Of a stretch of DNA of 64,000 bases, positions 20,862-32,500 are shown in pieces. Where the stretch lies: NCBI GenBank assembly GCA_948567375.1, contig OX419756.1, positions 23,414,552 to 23,478,551 of the forward strand, given 5' to 3'. The position numbers and the translations under genes are program-made. The notes beneath the pieces are model-generated. The model was not told the DNA's origin and made no database searches. It saw only the letters and a program-made list of their open reading frames with translations. Each line of letters begins with the position of its first letter. Within the stretch, counting starts at the first letter, position 1. The DNA comes from Lunularia cruciata (Eukaryota > Streptophyta > Marchantiopsida > Lunulariales > Lunulariaceae).

Positions 20862-22385
20862 TCAAGTACATCTAGGACATAACCACTGTCCCTAAGGAAC
20901 CACCGTGAGGGAAGGAGTCATACATGCCATATGCCATCCTCTCGAACAGCTATCACACACTAACATAGTAGCAGCTCCACCAGAAGAGCCACATAACATA
21001 CACCTCAAGCCTGCACGTACAAGTGCCAAGCTTGGGTCCATAGTACCATCAATGTTTGGGAGGTGGCATGGCGTACAATTGCACACATGATCCTTCCAAA
21101 CAACACCATCACGTCCTTCTAACACAAGGACTCCAAATGGCAAAACCTCGCGCACTCTCAAGATAGTGCGGCCTGTAGAAACATCAAGTGTCATCAGTGT
21201 TGTCTGCTATAGATACACATAGTCGCTTGGATGAAATCAATGGATCGAGGGTCTATAACCTCCTCCTCGAATGGTAGCATAGCGTAAGGTATCTCTATGC
21301 TGAGCAATTGCCAAATTCTCAAAGGCCATTGGCATCACTCTCCGGAAGATCTCTACCCACTGAGAACATGCGCTCATCCATACATTGGGATCATCCAAGT
21401 CCAAAACTACAATAGCATCTCAACAAATGGCTGCAGGTAAATCTGGATCTCGTCCATAGAGTAGAAAGTATGGAGAGAAGGATGCTAAGGAAGCTTGCCG
21501 GCTGAACCGATAGCCCATGGCCAACCAAGGTAATTGGAGATCCCAATCTCCCAAGTGGCCTCTCTGCAAACCATACTTTTGCAATCCTCTCTTCACCGTC
21601 TGAACCACTGTCTCTGCTAAGCCATCTGCCTCAGGGTGATCTTGAGATGTAGTACAATGATCAATCAAAGCCTTGTCACACAAGACCTGAAACTCTCCCA
21701 AGAACTTTGTACCCTGATCAGTCAAAACCTCAGCTGGTGCACCAAAATGACTAAGAACTCAATCTAGGAACAAGTAAGCTGTCCCTTCACTAGACTTGTC
21801 AGGAAGTGCCACCAACTCAATCCACTTGGAGAAGTGCTCCACCATCACCAAAACATACTGATGATGTCTCACAGTCAGCTGTAAAGGTCCGGCAAAGTCC
21901 AAACTCCAACGGTAACCCAATCCCATGATAGGTAATGGGTGTAACTATGGCGTAGGAGCATTGAATGATGCTCTAACTCGGTCACAAACCATACATTTGG
22001 CAACAAACTGTTGTACCTTGGTCTGCATACCGCGCCACCAATAATGACTCTAGAGTAAACTATACGTACGCTTTACTCCAAAATGTCCTAGCTCCTCATG
22101 AGCATGACGGACCAACTGTGGTCTCTGTGCTGGAAGTGGTACTACTCGCACTCTACCATCCTCCCATACACGCAAAAGGTGTCTACCCTCCAATCTGAAC
22201 CGTCTGGCTCGCTGAAGAACATGGTCTCTCTCCTTGGCCCCAACTTTGCCACCTACAACACCAGTGCAAAGATAGTCCATCACTAAGACATCATCATGAA
22301 CGTCTCGCTGAACTGTACCGATATCTTCACTCTCTGGATCTGTGACCTCAATAACTCCTCCTATATGCGCTGAGAGAGATACCAC
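20862..22385 (-). pseudogene. C2 integrase with C-terminal PHD finger, pseudogene
   Basis: On the minus strand: HHCC domain ('HAHEELGHFG' ... 'KCMVCDRVRAS', about 22100-21990), then the DDE core ('SLDFAGPL' region near 21900, 'LTDQGTKFLGEF' near 21725, 'DGLAETVVQ' near 21620). A linker with a GPY/F-like patch follows, then a C4HC3 PHD finger at 21002-20865: CMLC, CDSC, H-x2-C, CPRC. Its stop TGA is at 20864-20862. One TAG, a CAG-to-TAG change, lies inside the PHD ('VVP*GQW'), with further stops upstream. The PHD would read histone H3 tails and could steer integration; that role is inference. The domain repeats in C1 at 48836-48973. Confidence 0.85.
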
Positions 22386-22424
22386 AAAAGCCTCAAAAAA
22401 TAAACACAGAAAGGCAGATGCATG

Positions 22425-23790
22425 CTAACCTGGCACCATCTCCTCATCTGTCTCACCATGCCAACGTGCTCCGGTCTGATCCTGTTGGCTGGGACATGGG
22501 TTTCTACTCAACCCATCTGCATCACGGTTCACCACTCCAGGTCTATGAACAACCGTGAAATCATACTCTTGTAAAATCAGAGCCCATCGTGCAAGCTTCC
22601 CTAAAAGCTTGTCGGACTCCATCAACCACTTCAGCGGCCGATGATCAGTGATGAGAGTGAAGGGGTTACCAAATAGGTAACATCGGAAATGTGCTACTGC
22701 CCAAATTGCTGCCAAGCACTCTCCCTCATATGAACTATACTTTGCCTCCGCTGAATTGTTGGAGCGACTAGCATAGGCCACCACAAACTCCTTCCCCTCA
22801 TCATCATGTTGGGTGAGCACCGCTCCAAGCCCCAACATACTCCAATCAGTGTGAACCTGAAATGGTCATCCCTTGATCGGTCTCCTCAAAATAGGAGCAG
22901 ATGTCAACCTCTCCTTGAGCTCTACAAAAGCTCTCTCCTGCTCATCTCCCCAACACCACTCTTGTGTAAGCTTGGTCAGCTTCGTCAAGGCCTTGGCAAT
23001 GGCACTAAATCCTCTAACATAGCGGCAATAGAAGTTTGCCAACCCAAGGAATGCTTGCACTCTGCTCACATCCGTAGGCCAAGGAATACGTGCAATAGCC
23101 TCCACCTTGGTCTACTGGACACCAAGTCCTCCGGGGTAGATAGTGTGACCCAAATACTCAACCTGCTTGTGGAAGAACCTACACTTCCCATGATGTTATT
23201 TGAGTCCATGAGATCTCAACCTCTCAAACACCTCCAACAACTGTCTCTCATGCTCCTCCACAATAGTGCTATAAACCAAAATGTCATCAATATAGCACCG
23301 AGCAAAATCCAATCCAGCTAGGATCCTATCCATGACCCTCTGGAACTCAGCAGGAGCGTTCTTTAACCCAAATGGTAAGAACCTCCACTGATATAACACA
23401 TCCTTTCCGTGAGGATCAATAGCCCAAAATGTTGTCTTGGACCTCCTCCCTGATCGGCAACTAATGATATCCCGCTCAAAGATCCAAAGTACTGAAGACC
23501 TTTGCATGCCCAATCGCATCAAAAATCTCCTCCGGTGTAGGCATGGCATACCGATCAGCCCTGGTCTGTTGGTTGATAGGACGGTAATCTCCACACATCT
23601 GCCTATTTGTATAGTTGCCATGCATATCCTTCTTGGCTAGCATCATTGTCGCTGATGCATACTCTCCATGTGAAATCTCCACCAAACCAGCCTCAAAAAG
23701 GTCACTACTCCGGCTTTGAATCAATGTCCTCTCCATATCACTATATCGATAAGGATGTTGGAAAATTGGTGTGTTGCTAGTCAGCTCAAT
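22425..23790 (-). pseudogene. C2 reverse transcriptase and RNase H, pseudogene
   Basis: The RT contains 'MCGDYRPIN', 'PFGLKNAPAEFQR' and catalytic YIDD (minus, 23294-23283). RNase H shows 'TQHDDEGKEFVVAYASR', 'SSYEGECLAAIWA' and 'LITDHRPLKWL'. The pieces 23736-23476, 23621-23196, 23105-22866 and 22838-22425 lie in neighbouring frames or are split by stops, giving a broken but easily read pol core. It lies downstream of the methyltransferase domain, as in C1. Confidence 0.87.
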
Positions 23791-24280
23791 TCAGAGCACC
23801 CAAATCCTTCATACTGAAGGCAAAACAACTCGTGTGACTCCTCAAGAACCTCCAAACCCTCCGTCTTTCCTCTCTAGTAAGCTTGGGTCCAAGATCTAGC
23901 TCCCAAGTATCCTCTGTAACTATAGTAGGAGTGGAAGACGACCTGACTGACTGCTACACTGAGCCCTTGGGAGCAATAGTGTCATGCTCCCGACCACTAG
24001 AGGTCCCAACCTCTGTGTGAAAAACTCCCTCCACTCTGGCTGCAAGCTCCACACGTCCTCTAGTTGCATCTCATGTGGACCAAGGGTGTAATCCAAGTAG
24101 CCCACGCTCACCTGGATGGACTCCAAGTAGACCACTCTCCCTAGTAGCTACTGGATGTGTCCCAAGAATACCATGTCCACTCGATCCATTGCCCCCAGCA
24201 TGTGCCTGAATCGTCTCGATAGGCACATGGTTCACAAGTGTCCAAGTGGTGATGCCTATCAAGCGCATCCTATGCTGCTC
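23791..24280 (-). pseudogene. C2 linker between methyltransferase and RT
   Basis: Part of the same polyprotein. It carries the repeated G-x-LG-x-HP motif (about 24292-24071) and an RT-proximal segment similar to C1 45160-45340. No known domain. Confidence 0.6.
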
Positions 24281-24972
24281 TGTAACACCCATTTGTGCAT
24301 GTGTGTGGTATTGTGATATTTAGCTTGGTATTACAAGTACTTAAGAGATATTATTTATATAGAGATAAAGGATGGTTCTCTATTAGTCATGGTTAGCTAA
24401 AGTTAGTCATAGCTAAGATAGATGGGACCTTACTTTAGAGGAAGTAGAAAAGATGAGCACCACTATTTTGGATTTTAGTGTGTTGACTTGGTATTATTCC
24501 TAGGTGTTTGGCTTTGAGGAAAGAGTTGAGAACTCTTGGGCCCGCAAGCCTTTTTGTTTTGGATTCTTCTTTAGTCCAAGGATAGCCCATGTGAAGGAAT
24601 CCTTGACTTAGTGGTTGGGTCAAGATAAGACCACATGCTTAGGGGAATATGCCCATGTGAATGGATATTCCTTTCTACTTTTTGACTTTACTTGACTTTT
24701 AGTCTAGTAACTTGAGTTACTACGGTAATTAGTAACTTTGGTACGTAACTATTTCACAAGTATATAAACAAGGAGTGAGGAGGTACTCATCATCCTTTCA
24801 TTTGCAACTATCTCTCTCTCATTGAGTTCTCTAGTGAGCAAGGTCTTGAGTCTTGGAGTGTTAGCCTTGGAGGAGTATGATGGAGTTGGGGTTCCTTGCC
24901 TTCTTTGTCCATGGTGCGCTACCATAATAGCCATCAGAGGTTCATCTTGAGTGAGAGACAGGCCGGCTCACA
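24281..24972 (+). repeat. Solo LTR of family A inside C2
   Basis: 692 bp, TG...CA, flanked by gctc on both sides (24277-24280 and 24973-24976), so an original full insertion lost its interior by LTR-LTR recombination. It sits at the end of the methyltransferase domain, opposite strand to C2. It shares diagnostic bases with A2 rather than A1 ('gaggaaagag', 'gacttagtgg'). Confidence 0.95.
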
Positions 24973-25960
24973 GCTCTGCCAAGCCAAGGCTCACAATCCA
25001 GGTCAAAGAGTTTAGGTCCATAGCCTGACCTAACAACTGATGCCTGGATGCCTCTGACACTGCTGGAACAACGGTAATACCGGTGCAAAAACCCATCACC
25101 CGCTCTCTCTCATCAGCCTTGGGCTCCACCAACTGCTGTAACTGTGAGTCCCAAACAAGTCCAGGTCCTCCTTCTCGAAAAGCATGAGAGCTTGGGAAAC
25201 TCATGAGTGTGGGAAATGCAGCTTTAGGTTGTCCAACTAGGTTCACCACTGCCATAGGTGACCTATCAGCCACTACCACTGTCTGAGACTGACACCCAAC
25301 ATCCAAGATATCATCAACAAGAATATGGTCTAGTCGTTGAATCCCATCATAACTACGTTCTAGAACCTCTCTGGGTAAGAGGTTTGTCCACCAAAGACGA
25401 AGACGATGAGCCCGTGATCCCACTCTGGCTACATCTAACAATACAACAGGTCCCATCCAAGAATGGACCTAATGTGTACTCGCCACCACTCTAGTGCAAG
25501 AATCACCCATCAAAGGAATGTTCTCCAAAAGGTAAGCTAGAGAAACAAACTGATGAACCTAGAGATGTCGTAGTATCCGTAACATCTCCCAAAACACACC
25601 AGAACAAGGATCCTAAAGACCCAAACCGCGGCCCGCATGTTTATGTCCCTAACATGGCCATCAAGAAATCACCAAGTGAATAGGCCCATGTCTCTCTAGG
25701 TCATGCGCTCCCAGTAAGGAAATATCTCCTGGTAAGGCCTTTTGGTAACCTCTGACTGCTGATATTGGTAATAACTCTGGATACCAATAGGCCAAGTGTG
25801 CCAAATGATGTAGAGAGACTCGCCTAGTAGTCTCATCTCTCTCTACATACAAGTACCTTTGTACTTGTATACCGGCCTGTAACACCGTAGCTAGTCCGGT
25901 GCTGATCCCACCAAACAACTCCAATAGGCATATCCCCTTTACAGGATATTGCCAAGCAAT
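24973..25960 (-). pseudogene. C2 DNA (cytosine-5) methyltransferase domain, pseudogene
   Basis: Would transfer methyl from S-adenosylmethionine to cytosine C5. Motifs in canonical order on the minus strand: motif I 'LELFGGISTGL' (25934-25892); 'YLYVERDE' acidic loop; motif IV W-P-C with the catalytic Cys codon at 25654-25652; motif VI 'LLENIP'; motif VIII 'GSRAHRLRLWWTN' (near 25420), very like the DNMT3 'AAHRARYFWGN' box; motifs IX/X 'ERERVMGFCTG' ... 'ASRHQLLGQAM' (about 25100-25020). A Gly-to-TGA stop lies just before WPC and the Gln after the Cys is TAG. Canonical motif order excludes a DRM-type rearranged enzyme; DNMT3-like is best. The frame lies between protease and RT, so the enzyme was part of pol. 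Confidence 0.88.
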
Positions 25961-26238
25961 GAGTGTGGTATCTAGAGGTGTCAAAGAAATCGCCTCTTGA
26001 GGCTCATCCTCACACTCATCTCCGGATGGTACAAATGCTCCACTCCAAGCCTGCTGCACCAACTGATCTGCATGATGCTGCGATGCCTCCTCTGAACTCC
26101 ACAATGGAACATCCAAGGTGGATGGAACAATCCTACTCATACTCCAAAGCCGAGTGATCTCCTCTGGTATTGGAGTATTCTCTGCATGGGCGTTCCCTTC
26201 CAACAAGTCACCAGGCCAAGTAACTGCACCGCTGAAAG

Positions 26239-27021
26239 CTAAAACTGATGTTGCCATGGTCCCAGACTATAGTGAGCCAAGACTGCCACTACTGAAGCGT
26301 ACTGGTAGGCGACATACCCGTCCCTCACCAGACTGCCAACCAGGTCTATAAGAGGTTGTCTCCTCCCAATAGTCAATGCTGAAACCCATAGGGTATAACA
26401 CTGCTCCCCAACTAGCACATCATATGACTCAGCTATTGTCGCAATAGCCTGAGCTCTCACCACCGAGCTATCAGTCGGATGACCAGGCTGAACTTGGACA
26501 ACAAGCTCTCCACGTGTGATGTACTGTGTCAAACCACCACCAAGAGATGTCTGGATCTGAAACGGATACCTCTCCACATCGGTCTTTCGTAACTCCAGAC
26601 TGACAACTGCAGCCTTCCCCAACATAAGGGGTTGCGCACCAGAGTCTAACAAGACTCTCTGTGGTGTATAGACCTTCCTTGAAGGTCCCACCAAACAAAA
26701 AATCCCCCTCTGGTTATCCAATAGGACAACACCAGGTGTAAACCGTGCTCTCTCAAAGGCTGGTCTAGCTGGCAACTTCTCCAGTCTAGCCGCTACTGCC
26801 TGCCATAAACCATTGGTCGCTGAACCGATCCCATGCTCCTCAACCAAGTCAGCTCCACTACCAACCACCTCTGCTCTAGTAGTAGGAACTGCACCATCCC
26901 TACTCTCACACAACGTGGCAGCCAACCGGAACACTGGGGTTGGGTCAACTCCCAATATAAACATGTCACTAGCTGAAAAAAAAGGATGCCACATAATCAG
27001 CTGAGCCGCCCCCAACATCAT
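26239..27021 (-). pseudogene. C2 aspartic protease region of pol
   Basis: A 260-aa open stretch with the protease active site 'VLLDSGAQPLMLG' (about 26665-26630, minus) and a downstream 'YDVLVG' strand. It is preceded by a Met/Ala/Pro-rich gag-protease linker and continues (26257-25661) into the methyltransferase. In C1 the active-site Ser is Phe. The N-terminal side up to 27243 is gag tail, cut by A2. Confidence 0.8.
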
Positions 27022-27243
27022 GCTAGACTCAATCTATGTAGTAGCAGGTGGCTGACTAGTAGGTAGTCCATCATGTACTCCATCACCACCTATCACATCT
27101 ACACTGGGACGTCTAAGTACCATGGATGTCATCTGCAATGCCTCAAATAGCATGAAAGACTGGGGAAGTCTGACCTGTCTCCCAACCTCTCCTCTCTGTG
27201 GGTCCAACTCCACTGATGCTCCTCTAGGCTCTGGAGCACGTAC

Positions 27244-27935
27244 TGTAACACCCATTTGTGCATGTGCGTGGTATTGTGATATTTAGCTTGATATTACAAG
27301 TACTTAAGAGATATTATTTATATAGAGATAAAGGATGGTTCTATATTAGTCATGGTTAGCTAAAGTTAGTCATAGCTAAGATAGATAGGACCTTACTTTA
27401 GAGGAAGTAGAAAAGATGAGCACCACTATTTTGGATTTTAGTGTGTTGACTTGGTATTATTCCTAGGTGTTTGGCTTTGAGGAAAGAGTTGAGAACTCTT
27501 GGGCCCGCAAGCCTTTTTGTTTTGGATTCTTCTTTAGTCCAAGGATAGCCCATGTGAAGGAATCCTTGACTTAGTGGTTGGGTCAAGATAAGACCACATG
27601 CTTAGGGGAATATGCCCATGTGAATGGATATTCCTTTCTAATTTTTGACTTCACTTGACTTTTAGTCTAGTAACTTGAGTTACTATGGTAATTAGTAACT
27701 TTGGTACGTAACTATTTCACAAGTATATAAACAAGGGGTGAGGAGGTACTCATAATCCTTTCATTTGCAACTATCTCTCTCTCATTGAGTTCTCTAGTGA
27801 GCAATGACTTGAGTCTTGGAGTGTTAGCCTTGGAGGAGTATGATGGAGTTGGGGTTCCTTGCCTTCTTAGTCCATGGTGCGCTACCATAATAGCCATCAG
27901 AGGTTCATCCTGAGTGAGAGACAGGCCGGCTCACA
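27244..27935 (+). repeat. A2 5' LTR (692 bp)
   Basis: TG...CA; the PBS follows at 27940-27956 (TGG start, same as A1). TATA box conserved. Confidence 0.95.
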
Positions 27936-27976
27936 TTTTTGGTTCCGTTGCCGGGACCTCTCTAGAAGGCAAGATA

Positions 27977-28147
27977 ATGTTCCGCGTCCAATTCAACATT
28001 AGGCAGAAGGAGTCTATGAGAGCTCACTTGGAGAGAACATTAAGAGAGGAGAGGGCTGAACTTATGTTAGAGAACCAAGATCCATTTGTATACCCTATAG
28101 TTCATTATGATGTCTTTGAGGTGATTTTGTACATCTTGTACACATGA
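27977..28147 (+). CDS. A2 leader ORF-a (56 aa)
   Basis: Counterpart of 12051-12221; open, with a few amino-acid changes. No known domain. 28148-28803 holds no gene. Confidence 0.4.
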   Translation: MFRVQFNIRQKESMRAHLERTLREERAELMLENQDPFVYPIVHYDVFEVILYILYT

Positions 28148-28803
28148 GAGGAATTGGAGAGATTGTGTGAGGTGGATTGCAGATTTTGGGGATTAAGGTG
28201 ATTTTTGGGCAAAATCTCAAGTTTGAGATCTGGACTTGAGATTTCTACACATGATAGCTTGGGTTATCTTTCAGTTAGCACACTTGAAATTATTGTGAGA
28301 GCTTCTATGGGCACAGGGCTAGAATTTTTGAAAGTTGATAGGGTAAAGTGCTCCCGCAACTCCATGCTCTCTGGAAAATTGTACAGATTCTGCCATTTCT
28401 TTAATTTTCAGTGAAATGTCCTGAAAATTTCCAAGACAATTAAGTACATTGTATACTGCCTGCTGCCACAAAAATTAGAGAAAGATCGTTCTTGCGCAGG
28501 GAGACATGAGTTTTTGAAGTGAGGGGGGTGGTTTTCAGACCAAATCTGAAATATGGGTGCTGAATAGAAAGGTGTCTAGGCCAAATGGCTCAATGAAAAG
28601 ATCTGAAATTTTGCAAGGAGGGATTCAATTTTGCTCTGGAGTTGTTATCAAGTGTGCAAAATTTCAGAGGACTGTGACATATTGACTGGGAGATTTGAGT
28701 GACATTGTGAGGAAGGGTCAATTCTGCAGAGTGGAGATCTCATGCATGAGAAGTTTGAGATCAACAAAAAGCATGTTTGAGTGTTTAGATTCATCTTGGG
28801 AAC

Positions 28804-29277
28804 ATGGAGGGTCATCAAGAGTGGAAATTGAGATTATGCAAGGTTCCCCAAGGGTTTGAGGTGATTATAGGGGTTGATTTGAGGAAAAGAGAGTTTACAA
28901 TAGAATTTGAAGAGAGTATTGAAAGGATCCAAAAACCTACACCACTTGGAGGAAAGAGTGAGTCTAAGTGCTTTCTATGTGGAGAGAAGGGACATAAGGC
29001 AAGTTCATGTCCATTGACCTTTGAGAGCAAGAGATTGAGGGAAAGGAGAGGCTTACTTGACTTGGGTTTGCATGTTGGACCTTCTTCACCAAGATTGGGA
29101 GGGAGAAGATCTAAGACCAAGGAGTTGTGTGAGGTTTGTGGAGTTGAAGGACTTCCAAAAGGACATGAGTGTAGTGGAGTAAAAGCACTTTTGGAAACTT
29201 TGGTGAAGGATCTTGGAGAGAGTCTTAGTACAGCTACTGAAATACTACCACCTTCATCAGCTAGTTCTCAAGATTAG
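28804..29277 (+). CDS. A2 leader ORF-b, zinc-knuckle protein (157 aa)
   Basis: Nearly identical to A1 12870-13343, with the same CCHC knuckle and second Cys/His cluster. It is open even though the downstream gag-pol of this copy carries five lesions. That fits a functional protein, but the copy is also young. Confidence 0.55.
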   Translation: MEGHQEWKLRLCKVPQGFEVIIGVDLRKREFTIEFEESIERIQKPTPLGGKSESKCFLCGEKGHKASSCPLTFESKRLRERRGLLDLGLHVGPSSPRLGGRRSKTKELCEVCGVEGLPKGHECSGVKALLETLVKDLGESLSTATEILPPSSASSQD

Positions 29278-29279
29278 TG

Positions 29280-29444
29280 ATGGAGATAATCTTTCAACTT
29301 ATGGATAAACTATCCATGAGAGTTAGATTAATATGCACTCTAGGATTTGATGTTGCTATAGAAATCTTGGAGCAACCTAAACCTTTTGTTTTCCATAGAG
29401 TGGATTATTCTCAGATGGTGTTAGTCATGTATATACTATATTAG
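29280..29444 (+). CDS. A2 leader ORF-c (54 aa)
   Basis: Counterpart of 13346-13510; open, with small substitutions (for example Pro to His in the PFVFP patch). Confidence 0.4.
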   Translation: MEIIFQLMDKLSMRVRLICTLGFDVAIEILEQPKPFVFHRVDYSQMVLVMYILY

Positions 29445-29506
29445 TAATAAAGTGAGAGAAAAGAAAAAAAAAATTTGAGAGAAAAGAAAGATAGTGAGGG
29501 GTTAAG

Positions 29507-32500
29507 ATGGGAAAACTTCCAGTTTTCTTTGGCAAGGATGGAGAAGATGTGGAGGCCTTTGTGAGAGACTTCAAGAGAGCTTGCATAGGAAACAATGAGA
29601 GGAGGAAGAATGAGTGGGCCTCATTATTACCAGATTTCTTTGAGGATGCAGCACTTACATGGTATGAGTCAGAATACCAAAAGAGAGAGAGGAGAGAGGG
29701 GGAAGAGGAGTCTTGGAAGACTTTGACTTTAGCACTCATTGAGAACTTTCTTCCTGATGAGAGTTATGAGAGATTGATGAGTGAGGTTACATTTCTCAAG
29801 CAAGGAGATGGAGAGAAAGTGAGAGTCTATGTGGAAAGAGTGGAAAAGTTGGAGTCCAGATTTTGCATAGTGTTGAGGAAGGGTGGGGATGATATGGAGA
29901 CTACTATGATTGGCATAGGGGCCATGCTCACCAAGAATTTTGTGGGAGGATTGAGACCACAAATTAGAAGCAAGGTGAGATATGAGAAACCTTCTTCCAA
30001 GGTTGAAGCTATCAAGATCACAATTTGTATGGAGGAGAGTTTGGAAGGGGATGAGAGTGATTTGGTGGTGAAGGAGGTTGTGCATCCTCCTCAAGGCTAC
30101 AAGTATGGTGGAACTTCTGATACTTTGGTGACAAGGGTTGCACCACAAGTAGTAGTTGCTCCAGTTCTTGCAACTCCACCAAAAGATCCACTCCAAACCA
30201 TCACAGAACAACTTGCGGATCTCAAGATCAATGTGGTGCAACTATGGGAGAAGAGAGAGGTGGATCAGAATGAAGGGAGAGGGCCTAGGAGTTATGGAAA
30301 CTATCCATATAGAGGAGGCCAACCAGCCAACAATTTCAATGATAGAAATTGTTTTGGTTGTGGAAGAAGAGGCCATATCCAAAGGAATTGCCCAAATTCC
30401 ACTTACCATGGAGGAAGGGGTTATGAGGGAGCCAATAGAGGGAAAGAGGGAGGTAGTGAAACCCAAGTGGCTCCTAATCCCAACAAAGGTAAGGGGATAG
30501 CATCCATAGATGTGGTTGAGAGCAAGTATGAGAAGGGAGAGTGCTCAAACTCCAAGGGTCTTAATTTGGAGCTTTTGGCACAAAAGAAGAAGAGAGCTCG
30601 TTTTGCAGAGGATGTTCACTCTTCTCAAGGATTTACTTCAAGCAAGGATACTCCTATGTCTACTAGGAGCACTTGCACCTCAACACCATCAACAACAAAG
30701 ACTCTAAGGAAGAAGTTGGGGATGGAGGACTTCTTGATCTAAAAGCAACAATGGAACTACAATGTGTTGGAGGATGTTGGTAGTCACAAGGCTAACATCA
30801 CAGTGGACCAATTAATTGCTTTGAACCCTACCTTGAGAAAGGAGCTTAGAGGTGGTTTGAGTTCTACAAGGAGCAAGAAGAAGAAGAAGGTAAAAGTTCC
30901 AGTATCAATGGGGGTGGTGGATGCCAAGCCAGCACCATGGGAGGCTTGTGAATATGCCTCCAAGATTGATGTGAGAGTGAATGGTCACAACATCAAGGAT
31001 GCATTGGTTGATGGAGGATCAGCAGTGGATGCCATGTCATAAAGGTTGATGAAGAAGTTGGGTATGATACCCTCAAGAGCTTCAACATTTGTGGTGAGCA
31101 TGGCAAACAAGCAACAAGTTCGACCAGTAGGGGTGATGGATAAAGTGGTAGTTTCAGTTATGGGAGTTCAAAATCTCATGACCTTCCAAGTCTTGAAGGA
31201 TTCAAGCTATGACTTACTTCTTGGGAGGCCATGGTTGAGAGCAGCACGCACAACTGATCGATGGCACAAAGGGTACTTGAGGATTGGGCCATCAAACCAT
31301 AGAGTCACAGTTCCTGTGACAAACACCACCAACACTTCACATTTAGATACACCATCTTCTGATTATTGGGAATCAGATTCTGAAGAAGGAGCTTCAGGTG
31401 TGGACACAAGCATGGAAGAGGAGACTTCCACGGAGGAGGATGAATCTGAATCTGATTCAGATGTGTATCCTTTGTGTGCTATGGATTTTGCACTTAAGCC
31501 AGAGGTTTTGAAGGACCCAGACAAATCACCATTGACACTTGAGGAGGTAGAGAGAAGGTTAGCTACCCTCAAGTATGGCCCAAATGTTACCGAGGAGGAG
31601 AAGGTGAGATTTGAGGAAATTTTCCGCAAGTTCATCCATGTGTTTGCTTTTAGTTACAAGGATTTGAAGGAAGTCACCTTGGAGGAGCACAAGATAGAGG
31701 TGGAGTCACATGCAAGACCAATCCGCCAAAAGCAACGTTGCATTAGCCCACCAATATCTTTGGTTGTGAAGGAGGAGATTGATAAGCTCAAGGAGGCTGG
31801 ATTTATCTTTGAGGTGGAGAATTCAGAATGGGTGTCTCCAATTGTCATTGTGAAGAAAAAGAATGGCAAGCTTCGGGTATGTGTGGATTACAAGAAGCTC
31901 AATGCTATTACCAAGAAGGACTACTACCCATTGCCATTCATTGATGAGATCTTGGAGGAGGTTGCAGGTCATGAGAGGTACAGTTTTGGATATGGTTATA
32001 GTGGATATAACCAAATCAAGATTGCACCAGAGCATCAACAACTCACCACATTCACCACACCTTGGGGAACTTACGCTTTCAAGGTCATGCCTTTTGGGCT
32101 TTGCGATGCTCCAGCCACATTCCAACGGTTCATGAACAAGGTATTTGAACCTTTCATTGGGAAATTTGTGAGAGATTTCATTGATGACTTTTGTGTCTAT
32201 GGGAGCAAGGAGGAGCACTTTGAGCACCTAATCAAAGTCTTGCAACGCTTGGATGAGGCAAATGCATCACTCAACCCAAAGAAGTGCATTTTTGGACGTG
32301 AAGAAGGTCTACTTTTGGGGCACATCATCTCCAAGGATGGAATAGCAGTTGATCCTCAGAAGGTGAGGAAAATCTCAAACCTTCCATTCCCTTCAAGCTT
32401 GACAAAGTTATGCCAATTCTTGGGGATGGTTGGGTACTACAGGAGGTTCATCTTCTCATTTTCCAACAAGGCTTATGCATTGACCATCTACATGAAGAAG

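Noticed and set aside
24973-25960. Methyltransferase as a DRM-type or chromomethylase enzyme
   Set aside because: DRM has rearranged motifs (VI-X before I-V) and CMT has a chromodomain between motifs; here the order is canonical without a chromodomain. DNMT3-like fits better, pending a tree.
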